Below are positions 1-5,488 of a stretch of DNA of 10,834 bases, in pieces. The stretch covers positions 1-10,834 of the forward strand of contig JAPSGP010000069.1 in NCBI GenBank assembly GCA_031177445.1. Reading direction: 5' to 3'. A program made the position numbers and the translations under genes. Under the pieces are notes generated by a model that worked only from the letters and a program-made list of their open reading frames with translations, did no database searches and had not been told where the DNA came from. The first letter of the stretch is position 1. Every line of letters begins with the position of its first letter. Source of the stretch: Acidimicrobiia bacterium (GTDB taxonomy: Bacteria > Actinomycetota > Acidimicrobiia > IMCC26256 > JACDBD01).

Positions 1-14
1 CCAACCCGGGGGAG

Positions 15-836
15 ATGATGGGGGACACGGATCAGCAACTCGTCGACCTGCTCGAGCAGGTGTGGGCGTCCTTCGGCGACGCCTGCACCGACCTGACCGA
101 AGCGCAGTGGAAGACGCCGACGGACCTGCCGGGATGGAGCGTCCAGGACAACATGGTGCACATCATCGGCATCGAATCCACCGTGCTCGGCCGCCCTGCT
201 CCCGACCACGCACCGCCCGACTCCGAGCACATCAAGAACGACATCGGGCGGATGAACGAGGTGTGGGTCGATTCGAGGCGGTCGTGGCCGGGTGCCAAGG
301 TGCTCGACGAGTTCCGCAGCGTGACCGGCGAGCGGATCGCACGGTTGTGGAGCTTTGGTGACGAGGAGTTCGGTGCCGATTCGTGGACACCGGCGGGCCC
401 GGGAACCGTGCGGGATCTGCTCCCGTTCCGGGTGTTCGACTCGTGGGCCCACGAGCAGGACGTTCGTCGCGCGCTCGAGCGCCCCGGCGACCTCTCGGGC
501 CCGGTGGCCGAGATGTGCTTCGCGCGCGTCGTGAACGCGATGCCGTTCGTGGTCGGCAAGAAGGTGCACCCGCCCGACGGCACGACGGTCGTGTTCGAGG
601 TCGGGGGCCCGATCGCGACGACGATCGCGATCGGCGTCGAGGGCGGGCGAGCGAAGCAGCTTGCCGAGGTTCCTGGCGCGCCGACTGCCGCAGTGGCTCT
701 CGACACCGAAACGCTCTCGTGTCTCGGTCTCGGCCGCTGGGACGGCGCGACCGCGCTCGAAGCGGGCAAGGTCCAGCTTGCCGGCGACGAGCGTCTCGGT
801 CGTCAGCTCCTCGCCGAGATGAACTTCATGTTCTGA
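15..836 (+). CDS. Maleylpyruvate isomerase family mycothiol-dependent enzyme (MDMPI/DinB-like)
   Basis: 273-residue protein of the MDMPI-N/DinB-like four-helix family, whose characterised members are mycothiol-dependent, metal-using maleylpyruvate isomerases. The N-terminal domain carries the hallmark PGWSVQD (residues 39-45) followed by H49. A second cluster, FDSWAHEQD (141-149), supplies D142 and H146. H49/D142/H146 are spaced like the His-Glu-His zinc ligands known in this family, with Asp in the Glu position. The C-terminal part (about 160-273) fits the small alpha/beta domain. Two tandem ATGs (15 and 18) follow GGGGGAG at 8-14; spacing favours the second slightly. The frame is open to the left edge, but PGW lies at the usual distance from a start here. 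The substrate cannot be read from sequence. It converges on the VOC gene with only 9 bp between stops. Family call is firm, exact reaction unknown. Confidence 0.88.
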   Translation: MMGDTDQQLVDLLEQVWASFGDACTDLTEAQWKTPTDLPGWSVQDNMVHIIGIESTVLGRPAPDHAPPDSEHIKNDIGRMNEVWVDSRRSWPGAKVLDEFRSVTGERIARLWSFGDEEFGADSWTPAGPGTVRDLLPFRVFDSWAHEQDVRRALERPGDLSGPVAEMCFARVVNAMPFVVGKKVHPPDGTTVVFEVGGPIATTIAIGVEGGRAKQLAEVPGAPTAAVALDTETLSCLGLGRWDGATALEAGKVQLAGDERLGRQLLAEMNFMF

Positions 837-848
837 TCCGACGGATCA
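834..848. repeat. Small palindrome containing both convergent stop codons
   Basis: TGATCC-GAC-GGATCA is a perfect 6-bp inverted repeat with a 3-base centre. Its left TGA is the stop of the plus-strand MDMPI gene, and the complement of its right TCA is the TGA stop of the minus-strand VOC gene. It could form a short hairpin in either transcript, but it is too weak, and lacks a T-tract, to be called a terminator. Confidence 0.5.
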
Positions 849-1244
849 CCGATCCCGCTCGTCGGTGTCAGGCGTGAAGGGGCGGGCGAAGCTCAGCTCA
901 TGCCCGTCGGTATCGCGGAGGTGGAAGTACCGCTCGCCCCAGGATGCGTCCGTCGGGGAAGTCTCGGGGCGCAAGTCAGCCGCGAGCGCACGTCGAAACA
1001 TCGCGTCGACGTCGTCGACCCAAAACACGACGCGCCCCCAAGGCGCCTTTCGGGCGCGCTCGACCGAGTCGAGCTGGAGGTTGAGGTAGCCGTCGCCGAC
1101 CCGAAAGCTCGTGAATGGCGCCTCGGCTCCTCCGTAGAGCAGGTGGAAGCCGAGCGCTCGGTAGAACGCCACTGCGCCGGCCATGTCGACAGTGAGCAGG
1201 GTGACCGCGCTGATCTTCTCGACGGGCTCTCGTTCTCGATCCAC
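846..1244 (-). CDS. VOC (vicinal oxygen chelate)/glyoxalase-like protein
   Basis: 132-residue single-module VOC protein, the fold shared by glyoxalase I, extradiol dioxygenases and bleomycin-type resistance proteins. It shows the paired beta-alpha-beta-beta-beta pattern: VTLLTVDMAGAVAFYRALGF (residues 14-33) opens the first half, GRVVFWVDDVDAMFRRAL (70-87) the second, and RDTDGHELSFARP (110-122) the closing strand with E116 in the usual metal-ligand place. The position that normally holds the first ligand His (before VTL) is Ala13, so the metal site seems incomplete and enzymatic activity is uncertain. The GTG start at 1244-1242 is well supported by GGGGGAG 6 bases upstream. It is the last gene of the GNAT-CPBP-VOC set, starting 12 bases after the CPBP stop, whose last base overlaps the ribosome binding site. 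Substrate or ligand unknown. Confidence 0.85.
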   Translation of the reverse strand: MDREREPVEKISAVTLLTVDMAGAVAFYRALGFHLLYGGAEAPFTSFRVGDGYLNLQLDSVERARKAPWGRVVFWVDDVDAMFRRALAADLRPETSPTDASWGERYFHLRDTDGHELSFARPFTPDTDERDR

Positions 1245-1250
1245 GGATCG

Positions 1251-1257
1251 CTCCCCC
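1251..1257 (-). promoter_or_regulatory. Ribosome binding site deciding the VOC GTG start
   Basis: On the minus strand GGGGGAG lies 6 bases before the GTG at 1244-1242. Its first base is also the last base of the upstream CPBP stop codon (TAG, 1259-1257), so translation of the two genes is probably coupled. Confidence 0.7.
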
Positions 1258-1970
1258 TATTGGACGATGTACGCACCCAGGACCGCGAAGGAGTTCGTCG
1301 CGGTGTGCACGACGACAGGCGCGAGCAGGCTGTGGGTGCGGAGCCGCAGCCAGCAGAAGATCAGCCCCCCGATGGCGGTCGCCACGACCGCACCCGCGAC
1401 CGCCGCCACCTCACCCGCCGGCCCGCCTTCGAAGTCGTTGATGTGGAGCGCGCTCAGGGTCGGCAGGATGTGCCAGAGGCCGAAGAGCGCCGACGACGTC
1501 GCGACCGCCCGGGCCGTCGAGGTGACCCGGAGCAGGAGGGCGAGCAGGACGCCCCGAAAGGCGAGCTCCTCGAAGAACGCGGTCCCCAGCGGGATCCGCA
1601 CCAGGGCGTCGTACGCGAGCTCGCCGCCGTCGACGCCCGCGGCCCGTTCGTCCTCGAAGAGCCCTCGTGTCTCCGGCAACGCGACCCCGATCGCGAGGAC
1701 CGCGGCGACCAGCGCCGCCAGCGCGCCGCCGACCACCAGGCCACGGCGGGCATCCGCTCGGCCCAGCCCGAGGTCGCGCGCCGTTGCGCCCGACCGCAGT
1801 GCGATCCACGCCAGCAGAGCCCCGGTTGCGAGGTTGACCGGAACGTAGGACCCGTCCGGCAGCACCTTGCTGCCGAGGACGTTGTTCAGCGTGAGGATCG
1901 CGGTCGCGGCAACGAGCCCGGCCGCGGCCGCGGCGCGGTTATTCGTCGCTGCCGGCGTCGAGTGCTTCAC
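1257..1970 (-). CDS. CPBP family intramembrane glutamic endopeptidase (Rce1/abortive-infection type)
   Basis: 237-residue polytopic membrane protein with all CPBP protease motifs: EELAFRG with E134/E135 and R139 (motif 1, EExxxR), FGLWH with H167 (motif 2, FxxxH), and VHTATN with H222 and N226 (motif 3, HxxxN). Hydrophobic segments near 13-28, 46-60, 78-98, 137-150, 156-170, 186-206 and 214-234 fit the multi-helix bundle. Family members cleave membrane proteins or process CAAX-like or peptide substrates; some give bacteriocin self-immunity. The substrate here is unknown. A GTG start at 1970 makes the gene overlap the end of the GNAT gene by 32 bp, implying translational coupling; no good ribosome binding site is visible for it. 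The region 176-187 (HINDFEGGPAGE) looks like an extracytoplasmic or loop segment between motifs 2 and 3. Confidence 0.9.
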   Translation of the reverse strand: MKHSTPAATNNRAAAAAGLVAATAILTLNNVLGSKVLPDGSYVPVNLATGALLAWIALRSGATARDLGLGRADARRGLVVGGALAALVAAVLAIGVALPETRGLFEDERAAGVDGGELAYDALVRIPLGTAFFEELAFRGVLLALLLRVTSTARAVATSSALFGLWHILPTLSALHINDFEGGPAGEVAAVAGAVVATAIGGLIFCWLRLRTHSLLAPVVVHTATNSFAVLGAYIVQ

Positions 1971-2511
1971 GGGTGAGCGCGAACATGACCATCGTCTCGG
2001 AACGGTCGGCGCACCGCCCGGGCGCCGGAACCTCTCCCTCGCGCCGGAAGCCGGCGCGCTCCGCCACCCGGTGCGACGGCGTGTTGCGCACGTCGGCCTG
2101 GAGCTCGAGCCGGCGAAACCCGAGGTCGCGCAGCACCCAGTTGGCGACCAGGCGTACCGCGCGGGTCATCGCCCCGCGTCCTCGGGCCGCGCCGCGGAGC
2201 CAGTAGCCGACCTCGGAGACGCGGTCGGACGAGTCGAGGCGGATCAGGCCGCAGCCACCGAGCAGCTCGCCCGTGGTGGCGTCGACGATCACGAAGTTGG
2301 CGCTCGTCCCCTGCTCCCAGTTGCGCGCCGAGTCCCGCACGAACGCCTCGGCGTGCTGGCGCTCGTACGGCGACGGCATCGACGTGTACCGGCTGACGTC
2401 AGGCTCCTGGCAGCCGGCGGTGATCGCATCGATGTCGGACGCCTCGGGACGTCGGAGCGTGACGACGCCGTCGCTCAGCGTCGGGATCGTGGTCGGGATC
2501 GTGCGCACCAC
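1939..2511 (-). CDS. GNAT family N-acetyltransferase (RimJ/RimL-like)
   Basis: 190-residue acetyltransferase of the RimJ/RimL type, which transfers acetyl from acetyl-CoA to a protein N-terminus, amino acid or small amine. The family pattern is clear: an N-terminal VTLRRPEASDIDAI (17-30), a central VSEVGYWLRGAARGRGAM (98-115) with the acetyl-CoA pyrophosphate loop, then NWVLRDLGFRRLELQAD (124-140) and NTPSHRVAERAGFRREG (143-159), the usual signature before the last strand. Two tandem GTG codons (2511 and 2508) follow GGAG at 2516-2513; the second gives the better spacing (4 bases), so the protein may be one residue shorter. It is first in the minus-strand operon with the CPBP protease and VOC gene, and is divergent from the esterase-thioredoxin gene. 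The acceptor is unknown. Confidence 0.9.
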   Translation of the reverse strand: MVRTIPTTIPTLSDGVVTLRRPEASDIDAITAGCQEPDVSRYTSMPSPYERQHAEAFVRDSARNWEQGTSANFVIVDATTGELLGGCGLIRLDSSDRVSEVGYWLRGAARGRGAMTRAVRLVANWVLRDLGFRRLELQADVRNTPSHRVAERAGFRREGEVPAPGRCADRSETMVMFALTREALDAGSDE

Positions 2512-2560
2512 GCTCCAGGCTGCCAGCTGCCGGCCTGGCGCGGCTCGGGATTACCCGGCG

Positions 2561-2570
2561 AACCTAGGCT
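2561..2570. promoter_or_regulatory. Candidate bidirectional promoter, overlapping -10 elements
   Basis: In the 100-bp gap between the divergent GNAT (-) and esterase-thioredoxin (+) genes, AACCTAGGCT holds TAGGCT (2565-2570) reading rightwards and TAGGTT (2566-2561) reading leftwards. Both match the TANNNT -10 pattern and share the central TA. No convincing -35 is visible in either direction. Inference from sequence pattern only. Confidence 0.35.
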
Positions 2571-2611
2571 GTTGTGCGACTTGCCGCGTGCCGCGATCAC
2601 CCGGAGCATTC

Positions 2612-3610
2612 ATGCCGCTGATCACCAACATCATCCGTGGGAGCGAAGCCGAGCGTCTCATGCTCCTCGTGCACGGCTTCGGAGCCGACGAGCGCGACCT
2701 CGGTGGCCTGCTCCCGTATCTCGACGCCGAGGGCCGTTTCGTCACGGTGCTGCCGCGGGGGCCGGTGGCCGCCCCACCTGGGTTCGCGTGGTACGACTTC
2801 GGGCTGCCGGGCGACAAGCTCGACCGCGGCTTCCTCGCCGCCCTGGACCAGCTCGACGATCTCCTCGACGAGGCCGCCGCCGAGCACGGGCTGCCCCGCG
2901 ACGAGGCGATCGTCGCCGGCTTCTCGCAGGGGGCCGGGCTCGCGCTCGCGCTGGGGCTGCGGCAGAGCGCCCGGTCGCACCCGCTCGCGGTCCTCGCCAT
3001 GTCCCCGGCGGCGCCGCCGGCCGCGCTCGCCGACGCCGACTGGGACGCAGCCGCCAAGATCCCGGTCCTCATGCAGCACGGCACCCAGGACCCGCTGATC
3101 CCCGTCGCCCGCGCCCGCGAGCTCGCCCGTGAGCTCGAAGCACGGGGCGTGCCGCTCGTGTACTCGGAGTACCCGATGGCGCACCAGGTCGCGCTCGAGA
3201 GCGTGCAGGAGGCGCGGTCGTGGTTCGACGCCGTGCTGAGCGGTGACCGGCCCGCGGCTCCGGTCCCCGCGGACGCGCCCGAAGGCCCGGTGAAGAGCGT
3301 CACCGCGGCCGACTTCGACGCCGAGGTGCTGCGCAGCGAGGTGCCGGTCATCGTCGACTTCTGGGCTCCGTGGTGCGGGCCGTGTCACCAGGTCGCGCCG
3401 GTGGTCGAGCAGATCGCGTCGATGCGCGAGGGTTCCTACAAGGTCGTCAAGATCAACATCGACGAGAATCCCGCAATCGCGCAGCAGTACGAGGTGCAGA
3501 GCATCCCGCTCATCGGGCTGTTCCGGAACGGCCGGCTGGAGCGCAAGGCACTCGGTGCCAAGCCGCGTCAGCAGCTGGAGGCCGAGCTGGGGATGCTCGT
3601 CATCCCCTGA
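2612..3610 (+). CDS. Carboxylesterase (phospholipase/carboxylesterase family)-thioredoxin fusion
   Basis: 332-residue two-domain protein. Residues 1-210 are a small serine hydrolase of the carboxylesterase/lysophospholipase (PF02230-like) type: oxyanion region LLVHGFGADERD (18-29), nucleophile GFSQG with S105, HGTQD with acid D160, and base H191 in YPMAHQV. A Pro/Ala-rich linker (about 211-226) leads to a complete thioredoxin domain (227-332). That domain has VDFWAPWCGPC (C255/C258 active site), buried Asp equivalent D249, K280 in KINIDENP, and cis-proline P299 in QSIPLIGLF. The ATG at 2612 has GGAG 5 bases upstream; the frame extends further upstream but without family resemblance. No signal peptide, so probably cytoplasmic. 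An internal GTG at 3290 could also yield free thioredoxin. The two domains suggest a redox-linked or thioredoxin-tethered esterase; the substrate is unknown. It stands alone between a divergent and a convergent neighbour. Confidence 0.92.
   Translation: MPLITNIIRGSEAERLMLLVHGFGADERDLGGLLPYLDAEGRFVTVLPRGPVAAPPGFAWYDFGLPGDKLDRGFLAALDQLDDLLDEAAAEHGLPRDEAIVAGFSQGAGLALALGLRQSARSHPLAVLAMSPAAPPAALADADWDAAAKIPVLMQHGTQDPLIPVARARELARELEARGVPLVYSEYPMAHQVALESVQEARSWFDAVLSGDRPAAPVPADAPEGPVKSVTAADFDAEVLRSEVPVIVDFWAPWCGPCHQVAPVVEQIASMREGSYKVVKINIDENPAIAQQYEVQSIPLIGLFRNGRLERKALGAKPRQQLEAELGMLVIP
3281..3292 (+). promoter_or_regulatory. Possible internal ribosome binding site and GTG start for free thioredoxin
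   Basis: GAAGG at 3281-3285 sits 4 bases before an in-frame GTG (3290-3292), which encodes V227 of the fusion. Starting there would give a 106-residue protein (VKSVTAADF onward), exactly the length and start position of a stand-alone thioredoxin. It may be functional or a relic of the fused trxA gene. Confidence 0.3.
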
Positions 3611-3620
3611 CGAAACCGAA

Positions 3621-4745
3621 CTAGCCGGGGCGGACCGCGTCGACGACCCGGGCGCTGCCGGGGACGTAACGGATGTAGTCGCCGGTGTGGGTGGCGTGCA
3701 CGAACCCGCCGCCGACCCACATGCCGACGTGCTGCGGCCAGCTGCTGGTGGTGACGAGGTCGCCGGGCTGCAGATCGCTGATCGCCACCCGCGGGAACAT
3801 CGAGCCCTGCGAGCCCGAGTAGTGCGGCATTGAGATCCCGCCCTGGCGCCACGCCATCATCGTGAGGCCGGAGCAGTCGTAGCAGTCGGGGCCGACGCCG
3901 GCATAGCAGTACGGCTTGCCCACCTGCGCTTGTGCGTACGCCACCGCCGCGCCTGCCCCGCCACTCGCGCTCGGCGCCGGCCCGTCGTACGCGGGCCCGC
4001 GTCCGGAGGCGACCTTGGGCGCCGAGGTACCGCCCCCACCGCCGTTCGAGCCGTTCGAGCTCGGCGCCGCGGGCGCCCGGGCGGCCGCAGCCGCGGCCGC
4101 GGCCGCGGCGCGTTCCTGCTCCAGCTTCGCCTGTCGCTCCGCCTCGATGGCGGCGGCGATCTCGCTCTCGACGCCGTCGAGGATCCGTTGCTGCTCCTTC
4201 TTCGCCGCGTTTGCCTCGGCCTGGGCGGCCCCGAGCTCGTCGCTCTGCTTCTGGGCCTGTTCGCGCGCCGCTTCGGCCGCGGCCCGCTGCTCCGCGAGCT
4301 CGTCCTTGGCGTCGGCCAGCGCGTCGATGATCGCGTCGTCGCGGCCCGAGGCGAGCTGGCTGTACTTCTTGTGCGCGGTCAGGTCGTTGGCATCGGACGT
4401 GTTGATCGCGTCGAACGGCCCGTTGGCGCCGGCGGACTTGTAGATCTCCGCCGCCCGTGCATTGAGCAGGGTCTTGAGCCGCTGAGTCTCGAGCTCGGCC
4501 GCCTGCGTACGGGCGTCGGCGTCGGCGATCTTGTCCTTGGCTTCGTCGAGCTGGATCTGGGCGGCGTTGAGCTGCTCGCCCAGCGCGGCCACCTTGGCGC
4601 CGTGGGCCTCGAGCTCGGCTTCGACCGCGGCCTTCTTGGCTTGGAGGTCGCCGATAGGAGCAGCGGGTGCGAAGGCGGGCGCCGCGAGCGTGACCGCCAG
4701 TCCGATCATCGCCGCCGCTGAGATCCGGACAGGCCGGAGGTTCAA
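3621..4745 (-). CDS. Secreted coiled-coil NlpC/P60 peptidoglycan endopeptidase (RipA/PcsB/CwlO-like)
   Basis: 374-residue exported cell-wall hydrolase, expected to cut peptidoglycan stem peptides outside the membrane. It has a signal peptide (residues 1-26: basic MNLRPVR, hydrophobic core, AFA cleavage-like site). A long Ala/Glu/Lys-rich coiled-coil region follows (31-223) with the PcsB/CwlO-like ARAAEIYKSAG at 97-107. A Gly/Ser/Pro linker (224-262) leads to the NlpC/P60 domain (263-374) with catalytic C291 in DCSGL, H339 in QHVGMW and H350 in FVHA. Similar proteins are often held inactive by the coiled coil and switched on by FtsEX at division; that is family knowledge, not visible here. The TTG start at 4745 is supported by AGGGAG 7 bases upstream and restores a proper signal-peptide n-region compared with the internal ATG at residue 13. 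Extra C280 and C288 flank the active site, and a 10-Ala tract lies at 213-222. Confidence 0.93.
   Translation of the reverse strand: MNLRPVRISAAAMIGLAVTLAAPAFAPAAPIGDLQAKKAAVEAELEAHGAKVAALGEQLNAAQIQLDEAKDKIADADARTQAAELETQRLKTLLNARAAEIYKSAGANGPFDAINTSDANDLTAHKKYSQLASGRDDAIIDALADAKDELAEQRAAAEAAREQAQKQSDELGAAQAEANAAKKEQQRILDGVESEIAAAIEAERQAKLEQERAAAAAAAAAARAPAAPSSNGSNGGGGGTSAPKVASGRGPAYDGPAPSASGGAGAAVAYAQAQVGKPYCYAGVGPDCYDCSGLTMMAWRQGGISMPHYSGSQGSMFPRVAISDLQPGDLVTTSSWPQHVGMWVGGGFVHATHTGDYIRYVPGSARVVDAVRPG
4081..4112. repeat. GC-only low-complexity tract with 18-bp palindrome
   Basis: An alternating GCGGCC/CCGCGG tract within the NlpC/P60 gene encodes its poly-alanine segment (residues 213-222). 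Positions 4091-4108 form a perfect 18-bp palindrome made of CCGCGG and GGCC units. Such a tract is prone to slippage, which would change the alanine number or the frame. Confidence 0.6.
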
Positions 4746-4920
4746 GTTGGGACTCCCTAGGCTCTCGCCGTCGTCGGTCCTGGCTGAACAGGTCCCCTGC
4801 CCCCGCCCGTGCGGAACCTTGCTCCAATAACAAAACCGGAAGTCTCCAAAGGGGACATCCGGGTCGGGGGCAGGCTAGACCAGCACTTCGAGCAATGCCA
4901 GCTTCGCACGGCGCCCCTGG
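4746..4920 (-). promoter_or_regulatory. Upstream/leader region of the NlpC/P60 gene
   Basis: 175-bp gene-free gap between the redoxin-like stop and the TTG start of the wall hydrolase. On the minus strand it holds a TAGCCT -10-like hexamer (4877-4872), then an unusually AT-rich islet for this genome (4826-4850). Next comes a possible stem pairing AGGTTCC (4819-4813) with GGGACCT (4796-4790, one G-U pair), and a GGC-GAGA-GCC tetraloop-type hairpin (4769-4760) just before the AGGGAG ribosome binding site (4758-4753). It does not match the riboswitch classes I could recall. A structured or operator-bearing leader is plausible, not shown. Confidence 0.35.
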
Positions 4921-5445
4921 TCAGCGGGGTATTTCGGCGGGCCATCCGGGTGTCGGGGCCGGATCGCCGGCGCCGGCGACCTCGGGGACGGTCCACGCCA
5001 GCACCTTGCCGACCTCGCGGGCGACGCGCTGCCACTCACGCGGGTCCCAGCCTTCGGCCGCCACGACGAGCGAGGTGTCCTGTCGCAGGTGGACGAACGC
5101 CGGCAGCCGCTCGAGGCCGAGGCTCTTGACCAGTGCGCGGCCGGGGTCGACGAACACCAAGCTGTCGGACGTGGCATCGCCGAGGATGCGTTCTGCGATC
5201 GCCCGCGGCCCGGTCACGCAGAACGCGGTGCGACAGTCGGCGTCGCCGAAGGTGCGGAAGATGCGGCGAGCCACCGGGACCCAGCGGGAGGCCTCGGGCC
5301 GGTCGGGCAGGATCACGAGGCAGAGGTGGAACATCGTCGACCAGTCGTCGAGCGTGCGCGTCACACCACGCAGGCTCGAGAGCTCGAGTGTGGGATCGGG
5401 GTCGCTCGCCACGGCCGGAAAGGTAGTGCGTCCGGGATCGCGCAT
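4921..5445 (-). CDS. Thioredoxin-fold protein without CXXC (redoxin-like, function unknown)
   Basis: 174-residue protein that I do not recognise as a named family but which reads as a thioredoxin fold. Strand HLCLVILPD (40-48) is followed by a helix, CRTAFCVTG (71-79), SLVFVDPGRALVKSLGL (95-111), then LERLPAFVHLRQD (111-123), whose P115 sits where the thioredoxin cis-proline belongs, and a last strand and helix. No CXXC is present; the cysteines are C42, C71 and C76, so classical dithiol exchange is unlikely. An adaptor or peroxiredoxin-like role, or loss of activity, are possibilities. No signal peptide or membrane segment. The ATG at 5445 lacks a clear ribosome binding site; a leaderless start or a GTG at residue 12 are alternatives. 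It lies upstream of, and in the same direction as, the NlpC/P60 gene, with a 175-bp gap. Confidence 0.75.
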   Translation of the reverse strand: MRDPGRTTFPAVASDPDPTLELSSLRGVTRTLDDWSTMFHLCLVILPDRPEASRWVPVARRIFRTFGDADCRTAFCVTGPRAIAERILGDATSDSLVFVDPGRALVKSLGLERLPAFVHLRQDTSLVVAAEGWDPREWQRVAREVGKVLAWTVPEVAGAGDPAPTPGWPAEIPR

Positions 5446-5454
5446 CGGGGTCCG

Positions 5455-5464
5455 GCGATAGGGT
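5455..5464. promoter_or_regulatory. Candidate bidirectional promoter between redoxin-like and PPOX genes
   Basis: In the 43-bp divergent gap, GCGATAGGGT contains TAGGGT (5459-5464, rightwards, TANNNT) and TATCGC (5460-5455, leftwards, last base not consensus) sharing the central TA. Rightward transcription would start near 5471, leaving room for AGGGGAG at 5478-5484. Leftward transcription would start close to the ATG at 5445. No clear -35. Pattern-based inference. Confidence 0.3.
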
Positions 5465-5488
5465 CGCGCAACGATCTAGGGGAGACGA

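Noticed and set aside
609..634. Inverted repeat with 9-bp arms (CCGATCGCG ... CGCGATCGG)
   Set aside because: It lies inside the MDMPI coding frame in an Ile/Ala/Thr-rich stretch, where GATCGCG-type codon runs arise by chance in GC-rich DNA.
900..1976. Open plus-strand frame antisense to the VOC and CPBP genes
   Set aside because: Highly charged Arg/Glu/Asp-rich composition typical of an antisense shadow; the opposite strand has complete VOC and CPBP motifs.
3568..4833. Alternative minus-strand frame longer than the NlpC/P60 gene
   Set aside because: Arg/Gly-rich shadow; the chosen frame has a signal peptide, coiled coil and catalytic Cys-His-His, plus a ribosome binding site at its TTG.
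4746..4880. c-di-AMP (ydaO/yuaA) riboswitch upstream of the NlpC/P60 gene
   Set aside because: The gene context is right and a GGGGACCTG block is present, but the conserved 3' part (CAGCTAAC-like block) and the GGTGAATC-like block are missing from the minus strand.
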